In this document: positions 33,001-45,188 of the stretch, piece after piece
Layout of the letters: each line of letters begins with the position of its first letter
Numbering within the stretch: position 1 is the first letter of the stretch
Source: Exophiala sp. HKRS030
Lineage: Eukaryota > Ascomycota > Eurotiomycetes > Chaetothyriales > Herpotrichiellaceae
NCBI GenBank assembly: GCA_023897205.1
Contig: JAHWDD010000008.1
Span: 1,798,001 to 1,862,000 of the forward strand
Reading direction: 5' to 3'
DNA length: 64,000 nucleotides
Made by a program: the position numbers and the translations under genes
Notes under the pieces: model-generated
Databases searched by the model: none
Told to the model about the DNA's origin: nothing
What the model saw: only the letters and a program-made list of their open reading frames with translations

Positions 33001-33324
33001 CCCGCTGTACGAGCTGCGTACCGAGTGTCGTTGAACGCCGTCGGCGAGAGCTTGATCGGGGAAGAGGTCATTGGATGAGACCGACGAGACAGGAGAGGAT
33101 GCATAGGTGGTGGTCGCGAGAGAGCTCTTTCGTGGTAGAGCTGTGAATAGACTGGGATTCCACGCAGCCGGACGACCTATGATGGTGGTGTCGCTGTTTT
33201 CTCCTTCGCTATCGCTCCTTGCACCTCCATGTACATCCTCCTTCTCCTCCAAAATAGTATTAAGGTGTCGACCACGGGCCAGCCGGGGTGGGGACTGATA
33301 AGTCGTTGGTAGTAGAATGCTCAT
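30044..33324 (-). CDS. Large methyltransferase-domain protein with long disordered N-terminus, apparent frameshift
   Basis: The frame begins at the ATG at 33324-33322 (MSILLPTTYQSPPRLARG); an upstream GTG at 33345 is not needed. About 1093 residues result. The first ~500 are Ser/Pro/Thr-rich and low-complexity. The C-terminal half holds a class I SAM methyltransferase fold: RLRVLDFGGTSSSSWAWSAA (motif I-like), NVKTYTVITKQQ, LPFRSGHFDVISARNLHVLL (motif IV region), CMRVLKPGGYIDYMIMDS (post-motif LKPGG) and GYAREAGRTFLRKLKKEGF. The substrate is not predictable. The frame slips by one base near 32119-32127: FSQLSIP is followed by SPGGFFSSLQNGSRNTW only in the next frame. One missing C on the minus strand explains it, and both halves are otherwise open. 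Annotation software would probably split it into two genes. Confidence 0.83.
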
Positions 33325-34806
33325 GGTTGCGTGGACCAGCCTCACACCCGGATATTAGATAGCAATATGACTGAGATTGTGGATCAAAGTATCATCGCCC
33401 GATCTACGGGTGATGTCGAGAGGAAGTGTCGGTATTAAAAAGATGTATGTATGCGTCGCCGATCAACGGTCAACGTTACGAAATTGCAACAAAGGCCGGT
33501 AACGAAGGAAAGCCGAAGGTGACCAGCAACTACAGCGACGATGATGTTGGCAAAGGGAAGAGCAAAGAGTCGGCGCGGGGAAGTCAATGTAATTGAGACG
33601 AGTCGTTGGAACGAGAAAGATAGATGATGAGAAACGGAAGCGCCCATGAGTATCAATGTTGGCGCTCATCGACTGAGGCATGCTTAGTTTGAGCGGGTTT
33701 GAGCGGTTCTGCAATGTCACGCACTCTTTGCCCTTTGCATTCTGGATATTTACATCCTCACCACGATTCATTGGTTGACGCCGTACTGGCCGAGCCTCTG
33801 AGATGCAGCATACCTGATGATAGTCGAGTCCATCATGCAGCCTGGACCAATGGCCAGGCAACGTCTAGATGAATCCGGCGAGACGCGCAGAGGCAATCAA
33901 GGAGGGAAAAGGTCGGCGGGGGGCTCTCAATAGTTGCCCTTCCCGGTTGGCAAAGTCCTCGACGTGTCGAGAGCACGTTGGCCGGAGAGAGTAGGATGTC
34001 GACACATGGTTGGTAGAGAGCAATGCGAGGTGCTGAACGGCGAATGCGCCTGATTGGACCCACGAAGAGGTAGCGCCGTGAGGTCGGCGCTTACACACCA
34101 GCAACCCCTCCCACACTCTCTCTCGTCGACCGAGTCTTCTATTTCTGGCATCACCACATTTGAGCAATCCGCACACAAGTCACAACCTATCCAATTTTGG
34201 ACCATAACCGTGGCAAGAGTCTGGTGTTGTTTTTCCCGTCCCGAAAGCCACTGAGTGTTTGTCGCTGTTTAATTTCTCATCATGGCCTGAATTCGGGTCG
34301 CAGCCAATGTGATTGCGTGACGGTGTCCACTACCGACTAACTCACCACCCATTGCCCAGGCAGCAAGCTGGGCCATGGTGGCTGTTGAGACATTCTTCAG
34401 ACATTTACCGTGTTAGCCTGTTCTACTTGGACTTTGCTGATGATCGGTACTGTCTCGTTAGAGTCTAGATTGATCGCCTGAATGACTGTCCGCTTGCGTG
34501 ATATGGTATCCTACGATTCTGACCTCCTGGCCTCCAAGGCTGCGCGCAAACTATAGAGCAAATACTCTGACGATCGCTATGTTTGGCTCTTTTCTGGATC
34601 TGCTGACCTCTAGTGCTCTTCTCGGCAATCAAGTGTAAATGAAGCTATTGATTTCCCGTAGCCTCGTCATGCTTCCGCACCCTCTTGTCTTGTAGTTCTC
34701 AATCGTTCGATGCAACACTGCTCAGCGGCCTTCTCTCGACCTTCTCTCGTCACCTGACACGTGTGAGCCAGTGTTCAGATTGCTCTGTTGACGAGCTGAA
34801 CCAACG
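33325..34806. other. Intergenic region upstream of the methyltransferase gene
   Basis: These 1.5 kb contain the promoter of the minus-strand methyltransferase gene and the 3' region of the GrpB-like gene. No coding sequence or repeat of note was recognised. Confidence 0.5.
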
Positions 34807-35522
34807 TCACAACAGACTTCGAGCGTTGTTCGTATTCGTTCCGTTTTTTTCGCGGATGTGTCCCTGAACGCGATGCTTCCCGACCAGAGAACTAGTATGG
34901 TAGATCGTCACTCTCTCCTGGGTCCTCTGGTCAAGGGCCTCTTTTGCATCGACTTCGTTGTCTGTCCATCCCGCAGCCCGCAGGATCTTTCTCACAATCC
35001 AGTTCTTCTTCTGTCCATAATCCACACCGTCGAGGCTCGTCTCGGCCAGCTCACGCTTGACCTTTCCGTATTCATCTCTGAGACTCGCGTACTGCGGCAG
35101 GCGAAGCGTGTCTCGGAGCGCACGGTGACTGCGCATGACGAGCATAGAATCTCTATCGTCTTCTCGCAGGATGTACACGCTCTGGTCATGGGTCCAGTCG
35201 CGTGGGTATAGTTTCATACTGATGCGTCCACGGATTCCACCGTCGCCCAGCGGCCGATAGTGTCCGTTGGCTGGGCCTCGTGGATCAATGCTTCCTTGGC
35301 TTGATCCGCTTGCTGTGCATTGGCAACCACGATGATGATGTCGATGTTGGGCTTGGCTGCAAGGCCCGCTACTGCGGTAGAGCCCACATGTTCAATGCTC
35401 TGATATGGTGCCGATGCGGCCGAGAGGTACGTTATGAGGTTGGCGCGGATCTGCTCGAATTGTGCTGGCCATGTCGGGTCGGGATCGGTCACGACGATCT
35501 TTCTACGCGTGGGAATGCTCAT
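34807..35522 (-). CDS. GrpB family (UPF0157) nucleotidyltransferase-fold protein, apparent frameshift
   Basis: GrpB/UPF0157 proteins have a minimal nucleotidyltransferase fold; biological role is poorly defined. The start MSIPTRRKIVVTDPDPTWPA leads to the family block QSIEHVGSTAVAGLAAKPNI with DIIIVV, matching the GSTAVpGLaaKPiiDi pattern. The frame then runs to a stop at 35214. The family's second half lies one frame over: YRPLGDGGIRGRISMKLY, QSVYILREDD, RDTLRLPQYASLRDEYGKVK and WIVRKILRAAGW. A single missing base near 35255-35266 joins them to give about 238 residues. Both halves match the family in order and spacing, so I treat this as one gene. The last ~35 residues are unusual for the family. 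Confidence 0.83.
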
Positions 35523-37783
35523 TGCTGCTGTTAAATGCTCTCGTCGAATGATTGACCTGACAGGGTCAATAGGGAGTCAGGAATGAGATGTCGAGCCCGG
35601 CCATGAATGGCCCACAATCACACGTACCTGAGCTCAGCTCTTACGATGGATGGAATAAGTTCATATTGACCGAATCATTTTTCGCCCAATAGCTTTGTGC
35701 TATTTTTCGCAGCAGATTAGTCGCTATGTACAGATTGCGCACACCATTGCGTGTAACCCGTTCTGATTCGTGAAGAATTGCATTTGTCATTGTTAACTGT
35801 TGCTACCAGCAAACTGCAGATGCAACAACTCGTCTACTTTTCCCTTGGTACATGAACTTAGCATCGACAAGTCATATAGACTGAGGAACATGTGAAGCAA
35901 ATGGCAGTCACGCAACATCTGGGGAAAGGCCCCCTGAGAAGGATGTGAAGTCTGAGTAGTTACGAAGGCTGAAACTGATAGAAGTCTTCTAGACCTCTTC
36001 CTTCCCCTGTTTCTCTGTTTCCCCACGACGACCAACGCCTCAATCTCAACAATTCAAGGCCGCTTGCGAATGTTACATTCGAACGTCAATTGTCTCAACA
36101 ATTCTGAGACCGGACGACCTTGGTGGCTTGATTTGGATATCATCCGTAACATGATGTCTGCTGGACTGCCACCCTAGTCAAGCAGCTTTCACATCTCTAA
36201 ACGGATCACAGACCCGGGCGAGGTGAACCTTGTGCTAGTCAAGCATGCTTTCAAAGCTAACGAGGACAACGAATTGAAGGTTCAAATGGGCAAGAATCCT
36301 CGTCATGTTAGAGCACGCTAGGGGCAGAGGATCTCACTCCGGCCATCACCTGCTCTGCTCGACCTGGTGCCGCTGTTGATTCTGTGGTAGTATTGCCGAC
36401 AGCTAGTGCGGGGGAGCGCCACGTCGATTGCACTGTGGGGTGGACATGACAACCTAAAGAACTCTGGAGCAAGATTCTAGAACATTTGCAAGATTGATGA
36501 AATGTGACGGGGATGAGGAGACTGAAATGAGAGAGAAAGGTGAGTGGACGCCCGCCAGACGCCCAATGAAGGAAAAAGCATAAGCTGCATTAACCTGGAA
36601 CATAATTGTTCCGTGCCGGGATATTGGAGCGAGGAAGGCCTCCATGGGCGTCTTATTAGCCTATTCCGCTCTCTACCAACCTCCACCCACAACCGGTCAC
36701 CCACTCAACGTTGACCATAGATGCCGTCTGGTCGGCAACTGCTCCCCTAACAGCTTCATCCACTGACTGACAAGCAGAGTCTGACGGATACCCAGCACCA
36801 TTGATATGACTATCCTACTCTATCCCCTCGAGCCCCCTCTATCCCCTCTGTCGATACGTCTGGGTAACGAACCTTCAGATCCACTGGGGTGATTGCCATT
36901 GATGGCAACAGCCAACGAAGCTCCTCCCTAGAGCTAGGATGTGTTGCTTGATTTCCCCAGATGCAACCTGTTTGGCCTTTACAGTCCATGGTCGGCGCTG
37001 CGGGAAGAAGGAAACCAATGAAGCCTATCCAAAAGCTCGGCGTCCTTGGACTCTATTCTGCAGCCTGCTCAACGGATATGGAGCCTCATGCACTGTGGCA
37101 CTTTACAACAGCCCTCAGCAAGCTTTCACTCAAGCACTAAGAGTGCATGTCGCCAGCACCATGTAACACTTTTCACTTTCAAACGCACCGCATCGCATGA
37201 TCTCCCCAACGTCGATCCCTGTCTGGCTTCTCAAAGGGGTTCGAAGTCCAGCTCTTTGGGTGAAATGACCCGACGGTACTTGCATGTTACGCTCGAGCCT
37301 CAAGGTTGTGATTGCCTGCTCGCCTCGTGCTGCAAGAGGCGAACACGGGTGAATTGTTGCGATGGCAGAACTAGGAGTTTCTTCCAGCAGCCACCAGCTC
37401 TGGTAACAGTGCTAGTCTGTCCAATGCTGGCCATCGAGCATGGGGACATGAGTCCAGAAAGCCACAAGCGGTTGAGCGAGCACAAACGTAAATTGTCTCT
37501 GGGGCTTTACCTCAAGGTTTCGTGGTCCTGTAAGCATACAAGAGTGTGGTAGAGGATCAGTTGCTGCATGGGTATGTGGGGGAATGAGTGGGTCTAGACG
37601 ATCGTCTGTGCTCTTGAATTTGTGATCCAGATGACCTTGCTCACTGCTTCTCAGGGCATCCTTCAGGGCTATATAATGGTCAATAACCCCTCACATATTC
37701 GGGTCCTCAGAGCATCTTAGGTCCTCAGATCATCCTTGACGAACACCCTGCACGAAAACACCGGTTCATATACTTTCACAATC
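35523..37783. other. Divergent intergenic region before the hexose transporter
   Basis: No gene could be supported in these 2.3 kb. Open frames of up to 168 codons near 36939-37552 show no domain or motif. The right end should contain the transporter promoter. Confidence 0.45.
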
Positions 37784-39803
37784 ATGGGGTTCCTGTTCCA
37801 GAAACCCCACGACGTGGCTGGCTCAGCAGCTCCAGCAATTATCATTGGTGAGATTTGTTGTCCCTGTCAACGATTGCAGCAGTCTCACAGTCCTTAGGCG
37901 CGTTCGTCGCATTTGGTGGTGTCCTATTTGGCTATGACACTGGTACCATTGGAGGTATGCTTGTTCCTGCGCCTATCGAAGGCTTTGACGAAGCTGACGC
38001 AACAAAGGCATCTTGGCCATGAAATACTGGCGGGAGCTTTTCTCAACTGGTTATATCAACCCAAAAGACGGCCTGCCAGATGTTGATGCCAGTCAAACCT
38101 CCGAGATTGTCTCCATCCTTTCGGCGGGAACCTTTTTTGGCGCTCTTCTCAGTGCACCTGTTGCTGATATCATCGGTCGTCGCTGGGCAATGATATTTCA
38201 TTGTGTCGTTTTCACCGTTGGTGTAGTCTTACAGACCATCGCAACCGCAATTCCCCTATTTGTTGCCGGCAGATTTTTTGCTGGTCTAGGTGTCGGTCTA
38301 CTGAGCGCCAATATTCCACTCTATCAATCCGAAACGGCGCCAAAATGGATTCGTGGCGCTATTGTTGGTTGCTACCAATGGGCCATTACCATCGGCTTAT
38401 TTATCGCTGCCATAGTTCTAAATGCCACAAAGAATAGAAACGACACTGGCAGCTACCGAATCCCCGTTGCAGTACAATTTGCTTGGGCAATCGTCATGGT
38501 TGCGGGCATGTTGGTTCTGCCGGAAACTCCACGATATTTGATCAAGCGTGACAGGCATGCTGATGCCGCCAAGTCACTGTCACGCCTTCGTCGTTTACCT
38601 GTGGACCACCCTGCGCTTGTCGAAGAATTGGCAGAGATCCAAGCCAACCACCAATATGAGATGACTCTCGGCTCTGCCTCATATGCTACCGTCTTCAAAT
38701 CACCTATTCGGAAGCGTCTCTTCACAGGTATTGCACTGCAGGCTCTTCAGCAGCTCACTGGTGTGAACTTCATCTTTTACTATGGCACTGTGAGTCATTG
38801 ACGCAAGGAACGGACTGCTACGAATGATGAATTCGTAAGCAGTCCCTGAGCATTCGAAGCATCACTAAAGATTTGTACAGACCTATTTCACAAGCGCTGG
38901 GATTCATAACCCATTCACCGTCAGCGTCATCACATGTGTGGTGAATATCTGCAGCACAGTTCCAGGACTATTCCTAGTTGAGAAATGGGGCCGACGGCCA
39001 CTCCTGATGTTCGGTGCCATCGGCATGAGCATTGCTCAACTCATTGTCGCGAGCGTTGGAACTGCACGCCCCGGTGAACCAGCGGCCGGCAGCGCGCTCA
39101 TTGCTTTCGTCTGCATCTACATCTTCTTCTTTGCTTGTTCCTGGGTAAGTCAGCTGTCAAAATCGATATACGTATCCGCTAACGTGGGACCAGGGACCTT
39201 GTGCGTGGGTCGTCACAGGTATACCGAATTCATGTCCAAATGCTAGCTGAATGCTGACAAGTCTGCAGGTGAAATCTTCCCATTGAAGGCACGAGCAAAA
39301 GGCTTGTCTATCACTACAGCATCCAACTGGCTTCTCAACTGGGCTATTGCGTACGCTACCCCCTACATGGTTAGTACATAAACCTTGCTTGCATATACTT
39401 GATCTGCTGCGAGTCCTAACGAGAAACCAGGTCAACCCCGGCAAAGGCAACGCGTAAGGATACGAGCTTCCCTGAAAGCTGTTAACTGCTAACCAATTTT
39501 CACAGCAACCTCGGTTCTAAAGTTTTCTTCCTTTGGGGTGGCTTCTGCTGCATTTGTGTTGCATTTGTCTACTTCTTCATCTATGAAACCAAAGGTCTTT
39601 CCCTCGAACAAGTGGACGAATTATACAGCAAGGTTTCGCAGGCCCGAAACTCACCAGGCTTCGTCCCTACTGTTAACTTTGTTGACGTCAAGGACATTGG
39701 TGCCGGAGAGGCTAGGAGGACTACTTTGGCGGATCTCGAACAGGCTGCCATTCGTCGCAAGAGCTCTGCTGGTGTTCATCAGGAATACATGGGCAAGGCT
39801 TGA
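37784..39803 (+). CDS. MFS hexose transporter
   Basis: A sugar porter of the major facilitator superfamily at the plasma membrane, 537 residues in eight exons: 37784-37847, 37898-37954, 38008-38789, 38881-39144, 39194-39218, 39269-39369, 39431-39453 and 39506-39803. All joins are GT-AG and in phase. Family signatures occur in order: GGVLFGYDTGTIGG in the first membrane segment, ADIIGRRWAM, GRFFAGLGVGLLSANIPLYQ, LPETPRYLIKRDRH, ALQQLTGVNFIFYYGT, EKWGRRPLLMFGA, GEIFPLKARAKGLSITTASN and YETKGLSLEQVDELY. Twelve hydrophobic segments are expected. The tail after ETKG is about 60 residues, too short for the Snf3/Rgt2-type glucose sensors, so a transporter is more likely than a sensor. Two exons are only 25 and 23 nt. 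Substrate (glucose or another hexose) is inferred. No frame break. Confidence 0.92.
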
Positions 39804-40699
39804 ATTTTCTCACGTTAATAGCCCGTAACGCGGCACTCATTTTCGGCACTCATTTTTGACTCAGTGCTTCGTTGGGGCATTTCAGACAAGGCTTGAAGAC
39901 GCTGTAGTCGTGCTGATCCATTCATTGAGTATACAGAGAAGATCGAGGTAAGGAGGAGTGCGGCCGGATTGCGGTGTGAAAGAAGTGGTGTATGGATACG
40001 GACACGCCAGTCACTCGTTCAATTTATGATATATCAACCAACTTAGCTTCCCTCTCTCATTCGATTGCGCTTCAAGCTAAGAGAGAACTGCCGTAGACGC
40101 CGTCAGTGCTATTCTAGCTGATGGCTGGCCAAAGCCTTGCGCTGAAAGAAATCATGTGACACCTAGTCACGTGGTCGAACCCAATATTGATGCTGTTGAC
40201 TTCCACACATTTCTTTGACGATGTCATCGTGATATTGTTATCAGGTTGTTACCCCGCATGGCACAATTGAACGTTCTCAAGATGATCACACTGACTGCTC
40301 ACTGCTGAGAAGCAGGAATTGCAACGATGTCGGATTTGAAACAAGGCTGAATAACCCCTTTGTGGATGCCGGAGAATCTATTGACCGTCACCGAGAGCTT
40401 TGTGTAACCTTGCGTGCCTTGCACGCCTTGCCACGTGCTATGCTTTACACTTAGCGTTGATATTCACTTGGTTGCGTCGACAAGAAGCCACCGTGAGTGA
40501 TGCGTTGGTTTCGATCTATCATCCAGCATGTCCCCGGGAGTTTACTCAACCAATCGCCTGCGCTGACTGCTCATGCTTGTCGCCGTGCGTTGTCTTTTCA
40601 ACTTGAGCTTTCATCTTTTTGTTCTCTCAGCCTCGCGACATTCGTCGGAACTTCTTTGCCAGAGTGATCTTATTTCCCTTCACAAGTTTGGCTTTTGAT
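39804..40699. other. Intergenic region between the transporter and Dicer-like gene
   Basis: These 896 bp lie between two plus-strand genes. They should hold the 3' end of the transporter and the dcl2 promoter. Nothing else was recognised. Confidence 0.5.
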
Positions 40700-43600
40700 A
40701 TGTCTTCAGATTCAGACGGGTCTCTGGACTGGTCTGACACCTCCAGCGAAGATGATGGCAGTGCAAGCTCGACGCCAATTTATTCACGCGCCTATCAGAT
40801 TGAAATCTTCGAGAGGAGTTTGAGAGAGAATGTCATTGCTGTGGTAGGCTGAATACCAAAAATCAACATCTTTCTAAGTTCTTGAATACTGACGTGTAAG
40901 AAGATGGCTACAGGAAGCGGCAAGACTCAGATGTAGGTCAAAATCAACCAGACCTGCTGTGTGATATCCTTACGCATAGGTACTGACTCTTGGTTCACTC
41001 CGAAGTGCCAAACTTCGTATTGAGGCCGAGCTGCAGAAGTCTGTCGAAAAGGTGAGTAGGAAGATGAATCTCGAACGAATGGATAATGGCTGAAGCCTGT
41101 CGTGCAGCGCGTTTGGTTTACGGCACCTAGTGTTGTTTTAGCTTACCAGCAATACTATTTCCTCTCTCGCCAACTGCCCGCGTTCAATTTTCGACTGATC
41201 ACTGGGATGGATAATGCAGACTACTGGGATCGAGAGGTCTGGAACAAAGCTCTCTCCAATATCAATGTGGTTGTTTCTACTCCTCAGATTCTGCTCGACG
41301 CTTTGGATAGTTCCTTTGTGAAATTGAAAGAGATCTCGCTGTTGGTTTTCGATGAGGCACACCACTCTCTGGATGGTGACCGTATCAATGTAATGATGAC
41401 GAACCACTATCATACGATGGAACCTGATAACGCTGAGGCTCCGCGACCACATATACTGGGGTTATCTGCCAGCCCTGTGACCAAGAAGAGCACCACCGAA
41501 TTGGAGAAGTTGGAGACCAATCTGAATGCGAAGTGCATCAGCCCAACTCAACAGCTGGACGACTACGCCAATTTTGTCAACATGCCTGTGCTGAATATCA
41601 CCCTGTTTGAGCCGAGCTATTCTCAGGTACCAAGACCCCTTCATATTTTGAACAATGTTGCCGAAAACCTGAGAGTAAGTGATGATCCGTACATGAGAAA
41701 TATGTGTCAAAAACAAGACCTTGAATCAAGATCAAAAGTTGAAAAGATTATGAAGAAGAACCGCACGCCAACAATGGAGGAGATTCGTTCTTTTGCGAGG
41801 GCGGCAAATCAGATTCACGCAGATCTGGGACCATGGGCGTCCTTAGCTTATATAGATGTTTGCACGAGAAAGGCGCAACAGTCACAGACTGACAATGCAG
41901 AGCTTTCGCGCGTAGCTTCAAATGAAGCTATTCAATTCATCAACTCGAGTCTCGAAACAGTCCGCACTTCGATGATTGAGACTGGGCCAATCACCTGCGA
42001 TAATACTAACTGTTCCGAGAAGGCCAAACTACTCTTGCAGTATCTTCTCGATTGCTACAATCCGTCTCTGAGAGCTCTGATATTTGTCAAGACAAAAGCT
42101 ACAGCATGGGCATTAGCTCGCCTCATCAACTCTCACCCTCTGATGAAGGACTATCAGGGCTTCTCCTTTATGGGATGCTCAAATGCAAGGTACAACACAT
42201 TTTATGACTTGGCGCAGTTGCGTGAGCAAAACGAACAGCTTGAAGGATATAGAAGAGGCGAGCTTAACTTGTGTGTGGCAACATCCGTGATGGAGGAAGG
42301 TATCGATGTTCCTGCCATGAATTTGGTAATCTGCTTCGATGAGCCCGCAAACATTCGCAGTTACATCCAGAGCAGGGGAAGGGCACGCCATCAGACATCA
42401 ACTTTTGTCCTATTCCGCGCGATAGATGATACTTCCAGGAAGCTGACTAAATGGTCTGTTTTGGAGGAAGAGATGAAGCGTGAATGTGCCGATGCAGATC
42501 GTGCCCTTCGGGAACGCATGGCCAGCGAGCTTGAGGAAGAGACAGGACCCGAAACATTCAGAGTTCCTGGTCCTGAGGGGTAAGTCAATATGTACTTTCT
42601 GAGTGCTTCATGTCTCACCAGGTTGATAGGGGGCTTTTGACCTATGATAATGCTATCAGCCGTCTTCAGCGATTTTGTGCCAAATGGAGCAGAGGTAATG
42701 ACGACTTCACGAATCCCGTATACCGCATGGTGCTAGATGGCTCACAACGATTTGCAATTGTTCACCTTCCTCCATCTTTGAACGCCATCACGAAGCCTAT
42801 CTCATCCTTGATGGCCTGGAAAACTGAGAGAATGGCGAAGAGGGATGCAGCATTTCAAGCCTACAAATTGCTGTACAGGTTAGGCCTGTTGACTGACAGT
42901 CTGCTTCCAAATATACCGGCGGATCAAGCACATAAGGCAGGCCTGCCAAACGATGATATTGAAAAGCGCGACAGTATTTACGCGGTTGAGCAGCAATACG
43001 ACCCTTGGTCCGAGGTAGCAAAGATGTTTCAAGAATCAACAACGGTTTATGCACACCGCGTGCGAGTCAAGGGACCTGATGAGACATACCCGTCAATGGT
43101 TCTGCTTCTACCCACAGATCTCGAAAGTACTGCCTTTGTACTCAGAGACGTAGCCAGCCAAGAGCTGTTGGTTACCATTTGTGCAGGAGAAACAATGCCG
43201 ATGTACCCCATAGAGCTCGCGAGACATGTCAGCTTTCATCTCCTACACTCGATTTTAGGGCGGAGATTGAAAGGCGTCACAGCGGATCAACTTCCACTTC
43301 TCTTGGTGCCTGACATCCCTGTGAACAGCCTCAAAGATTGGTACCATCGGTCTTCAGGATCATTCCCGTTCAGTGAGCTCGATGCTCCTATTGAGCACGG
43401 ACAACGCAAATACCTCCTGTTGAACAGCAATGAGAATGTTCCATGCATATACATACCGCTCCAGTCCAAAGCTGCTCGCGAAGAGGAGGATTGCGAGACT
43501 CAGTTGACTATTGTGGTGTCAAGACTGTCCCGCAGACTTGACTATTTGTCTCCACCAGCATCTTCCTCTCAAGTCGGCCCTCCCATACAGCGAGTATTGC

Positions 43601-45188
43601 TGGCTGATGACTGTAAGATCCTCAAGCTTCCGGCAGATTTTGCACCATTCATGCTCCTGGTACCTTCAATCACCCATATGCTGGAAGTGGCGCTGCGAAC
43701 ACTGAAAGCACGTCGTGGACCTCTGGCGTCTCTTGCTATTTCAGAGATGGGCCTCCTGTTGCAAGCGTTGACTACGCCTGCAACTAGCGAGCGTAATTAT
43801 CAACGACTCGAGTTCCTTGGGATAGCTTGTTGAAATATTATACCTCTATCCATGTCTTCATTGACCATCCTCAGAGCCCTGAGAGTCAGTTGACGGTGTT
43901 CACAGGTCGAATCGTTTCAAATGCCCGGTTGCAACGGTCGACAAGAGAACTTGGTCTCGATCGATACATCACGCGGCACAAATTCGCTGGGGCAGAGTGG
44001 AGAGCCGGTATGAGACAGCCTGAGTCGCCAGAGAGCAGTGCAAAGGGAAAATCCCTATCCTCGAAAGTGCTGGCAGATGTCATCGAAGCTCTTATAGGTG
44101 CTGCGTACATCGACGGATTGGCAGAAGGGAGTTCGGAAGAGAAATGTTTGTCAGCTTTGAAGTTGTTCATCCCAGAAGTATCCTGGAGGGAACCAAGAAC
44201 GGGATTTGGGCAACTCCCATTGAGAAACTCGTTTGTCACATACGACGTGAAGGTGTTGCGCCCTGTCGAGTCGATGATCGGATACAAATTTGCTCAGCCT
44301 CGATTGCTGTTAGAAGCTCTCACACACTCTGCTTACGACGCCAGTGTCACCTCATATGATCGACTTGAATTTCTCGGAGATGCTGTTCTTGACCAGATAG
44401 TCAAAACAAGACTCTACAACAGCCCACACAAGTTCGATCCACAGCAGATGACAATTCGACGTCACGCGCTCGTCTCCCATGCGACGCTCGCCTTCTTTGC
44501 ACTTCAGACGAAGCACGTCGAGACCACAATAAGCCTCGAGACGAACCCGCGTACTCGGAAGACCTCACAGCTCGAATCCAAGAAGACGGTATATCTACCA
44601 GATCACGTCCGACGAGTGGGAAGCAGGGAGACAGCACAACAACGCCAAGAAACGCTCGCGATGTTGTTGACATCTCAGGACGACATCAACCTGAGTCTCT
44701 ACAACGGCAACAAATTTCCGTGGATGAAGCTCGTCAAACTCAACGCGCCCAAATCCTACTCAGATATCGTCGAGTCACTCCTTGGGGCAATCTTCGTTGA
44801 CTCCGGCGGCCAACTTGAGCACTGTGAGCGCATGCTTGATAAGATGGGGTACATGACTCTGGTCGATCGCTTCGCTCACGATCCGGAAGTTGATGCCATT
44901 CACCCATTGCAGATGTTCCATGAATTAGCTCCGAAGGGCGTTTTGATGTCAAGAAGAACGAGAACCGGGACTTGGAGGTGCCAGGCGATGGATGCGGGAA
45001 GCAGAATTGCTCATTGTAAGCGTGCTACATGCAAGGAAGAGGCGGAGTGCAGAGCAGCGAAGCGGGCTGTGAGGATCTTATCGAAGAACGCCGATGCGAA
45101 GAGGAAGGAAGGGGAGTCGCACACTCAGAGCGACAACGACGGGGTGTGGAAATCGCCGAGGCAGTATAGTGCCTGTATGGGAAGATGA
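40700..45188 (+). CDS. dcl2: Dicer-like protein 2, apparent frameshift inside the first RNase III motif
   Basis: Dcl2 cuts double-stranded RNA into small interfering RNAs in quelling and antiviral RNAi. Exons are 40700-40843, 40904-40932, 41006-41051, 41108-42579 and 42630-45188, about 1416 residues, the usual Dcl2 size. Domains in order: helicase with MATGSGKTQI, LLVFDEAHHSLDGD, ILGLSASP, LCVATSVMEEGIDVPAM and YIQSRGRARHQTS; Dicer dimerization domain from GLLTYDNAISRLQRFCAK; RNase IIIa with NYQRLEFLG then SLLKYYTSIHVFI; RNase IIIb with YDRLEFLGDAVLDQIV and YSDIVESLLGAIFVDSGG; C-terminal KEEAECRAAKRAVRIL. No PAZ domain is evident, as usual for Dcl2. At 43816-43821 a G is missing: the frame reads LEFLGIAC and stops, where LEFLGDSLLK is expected. 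As written, both RNase III domains would be lost. The intron from 40933 ends at 41005, not at the nearer CATAG; that restores TQIAKLRIEAEL. Confidence 0.93.

Noticed and set aside
36939..37552. Overlapping open frames of 75 and 168 codons
   Set aside because: No domain, no plausible splice partners, and Cys/Arg-rich chance composition.
44930..45060. Possible second frame break in the Dcl2 C-terminus (a shifted reading FDVKKNENRDLEVPGDGCGK)
   Set aside because: The shifted frame stops soon after and the main frame resumes convincingly with CKEEAECRAAKRAVRIL; returning would need two more losses, so evidence is insufficient.
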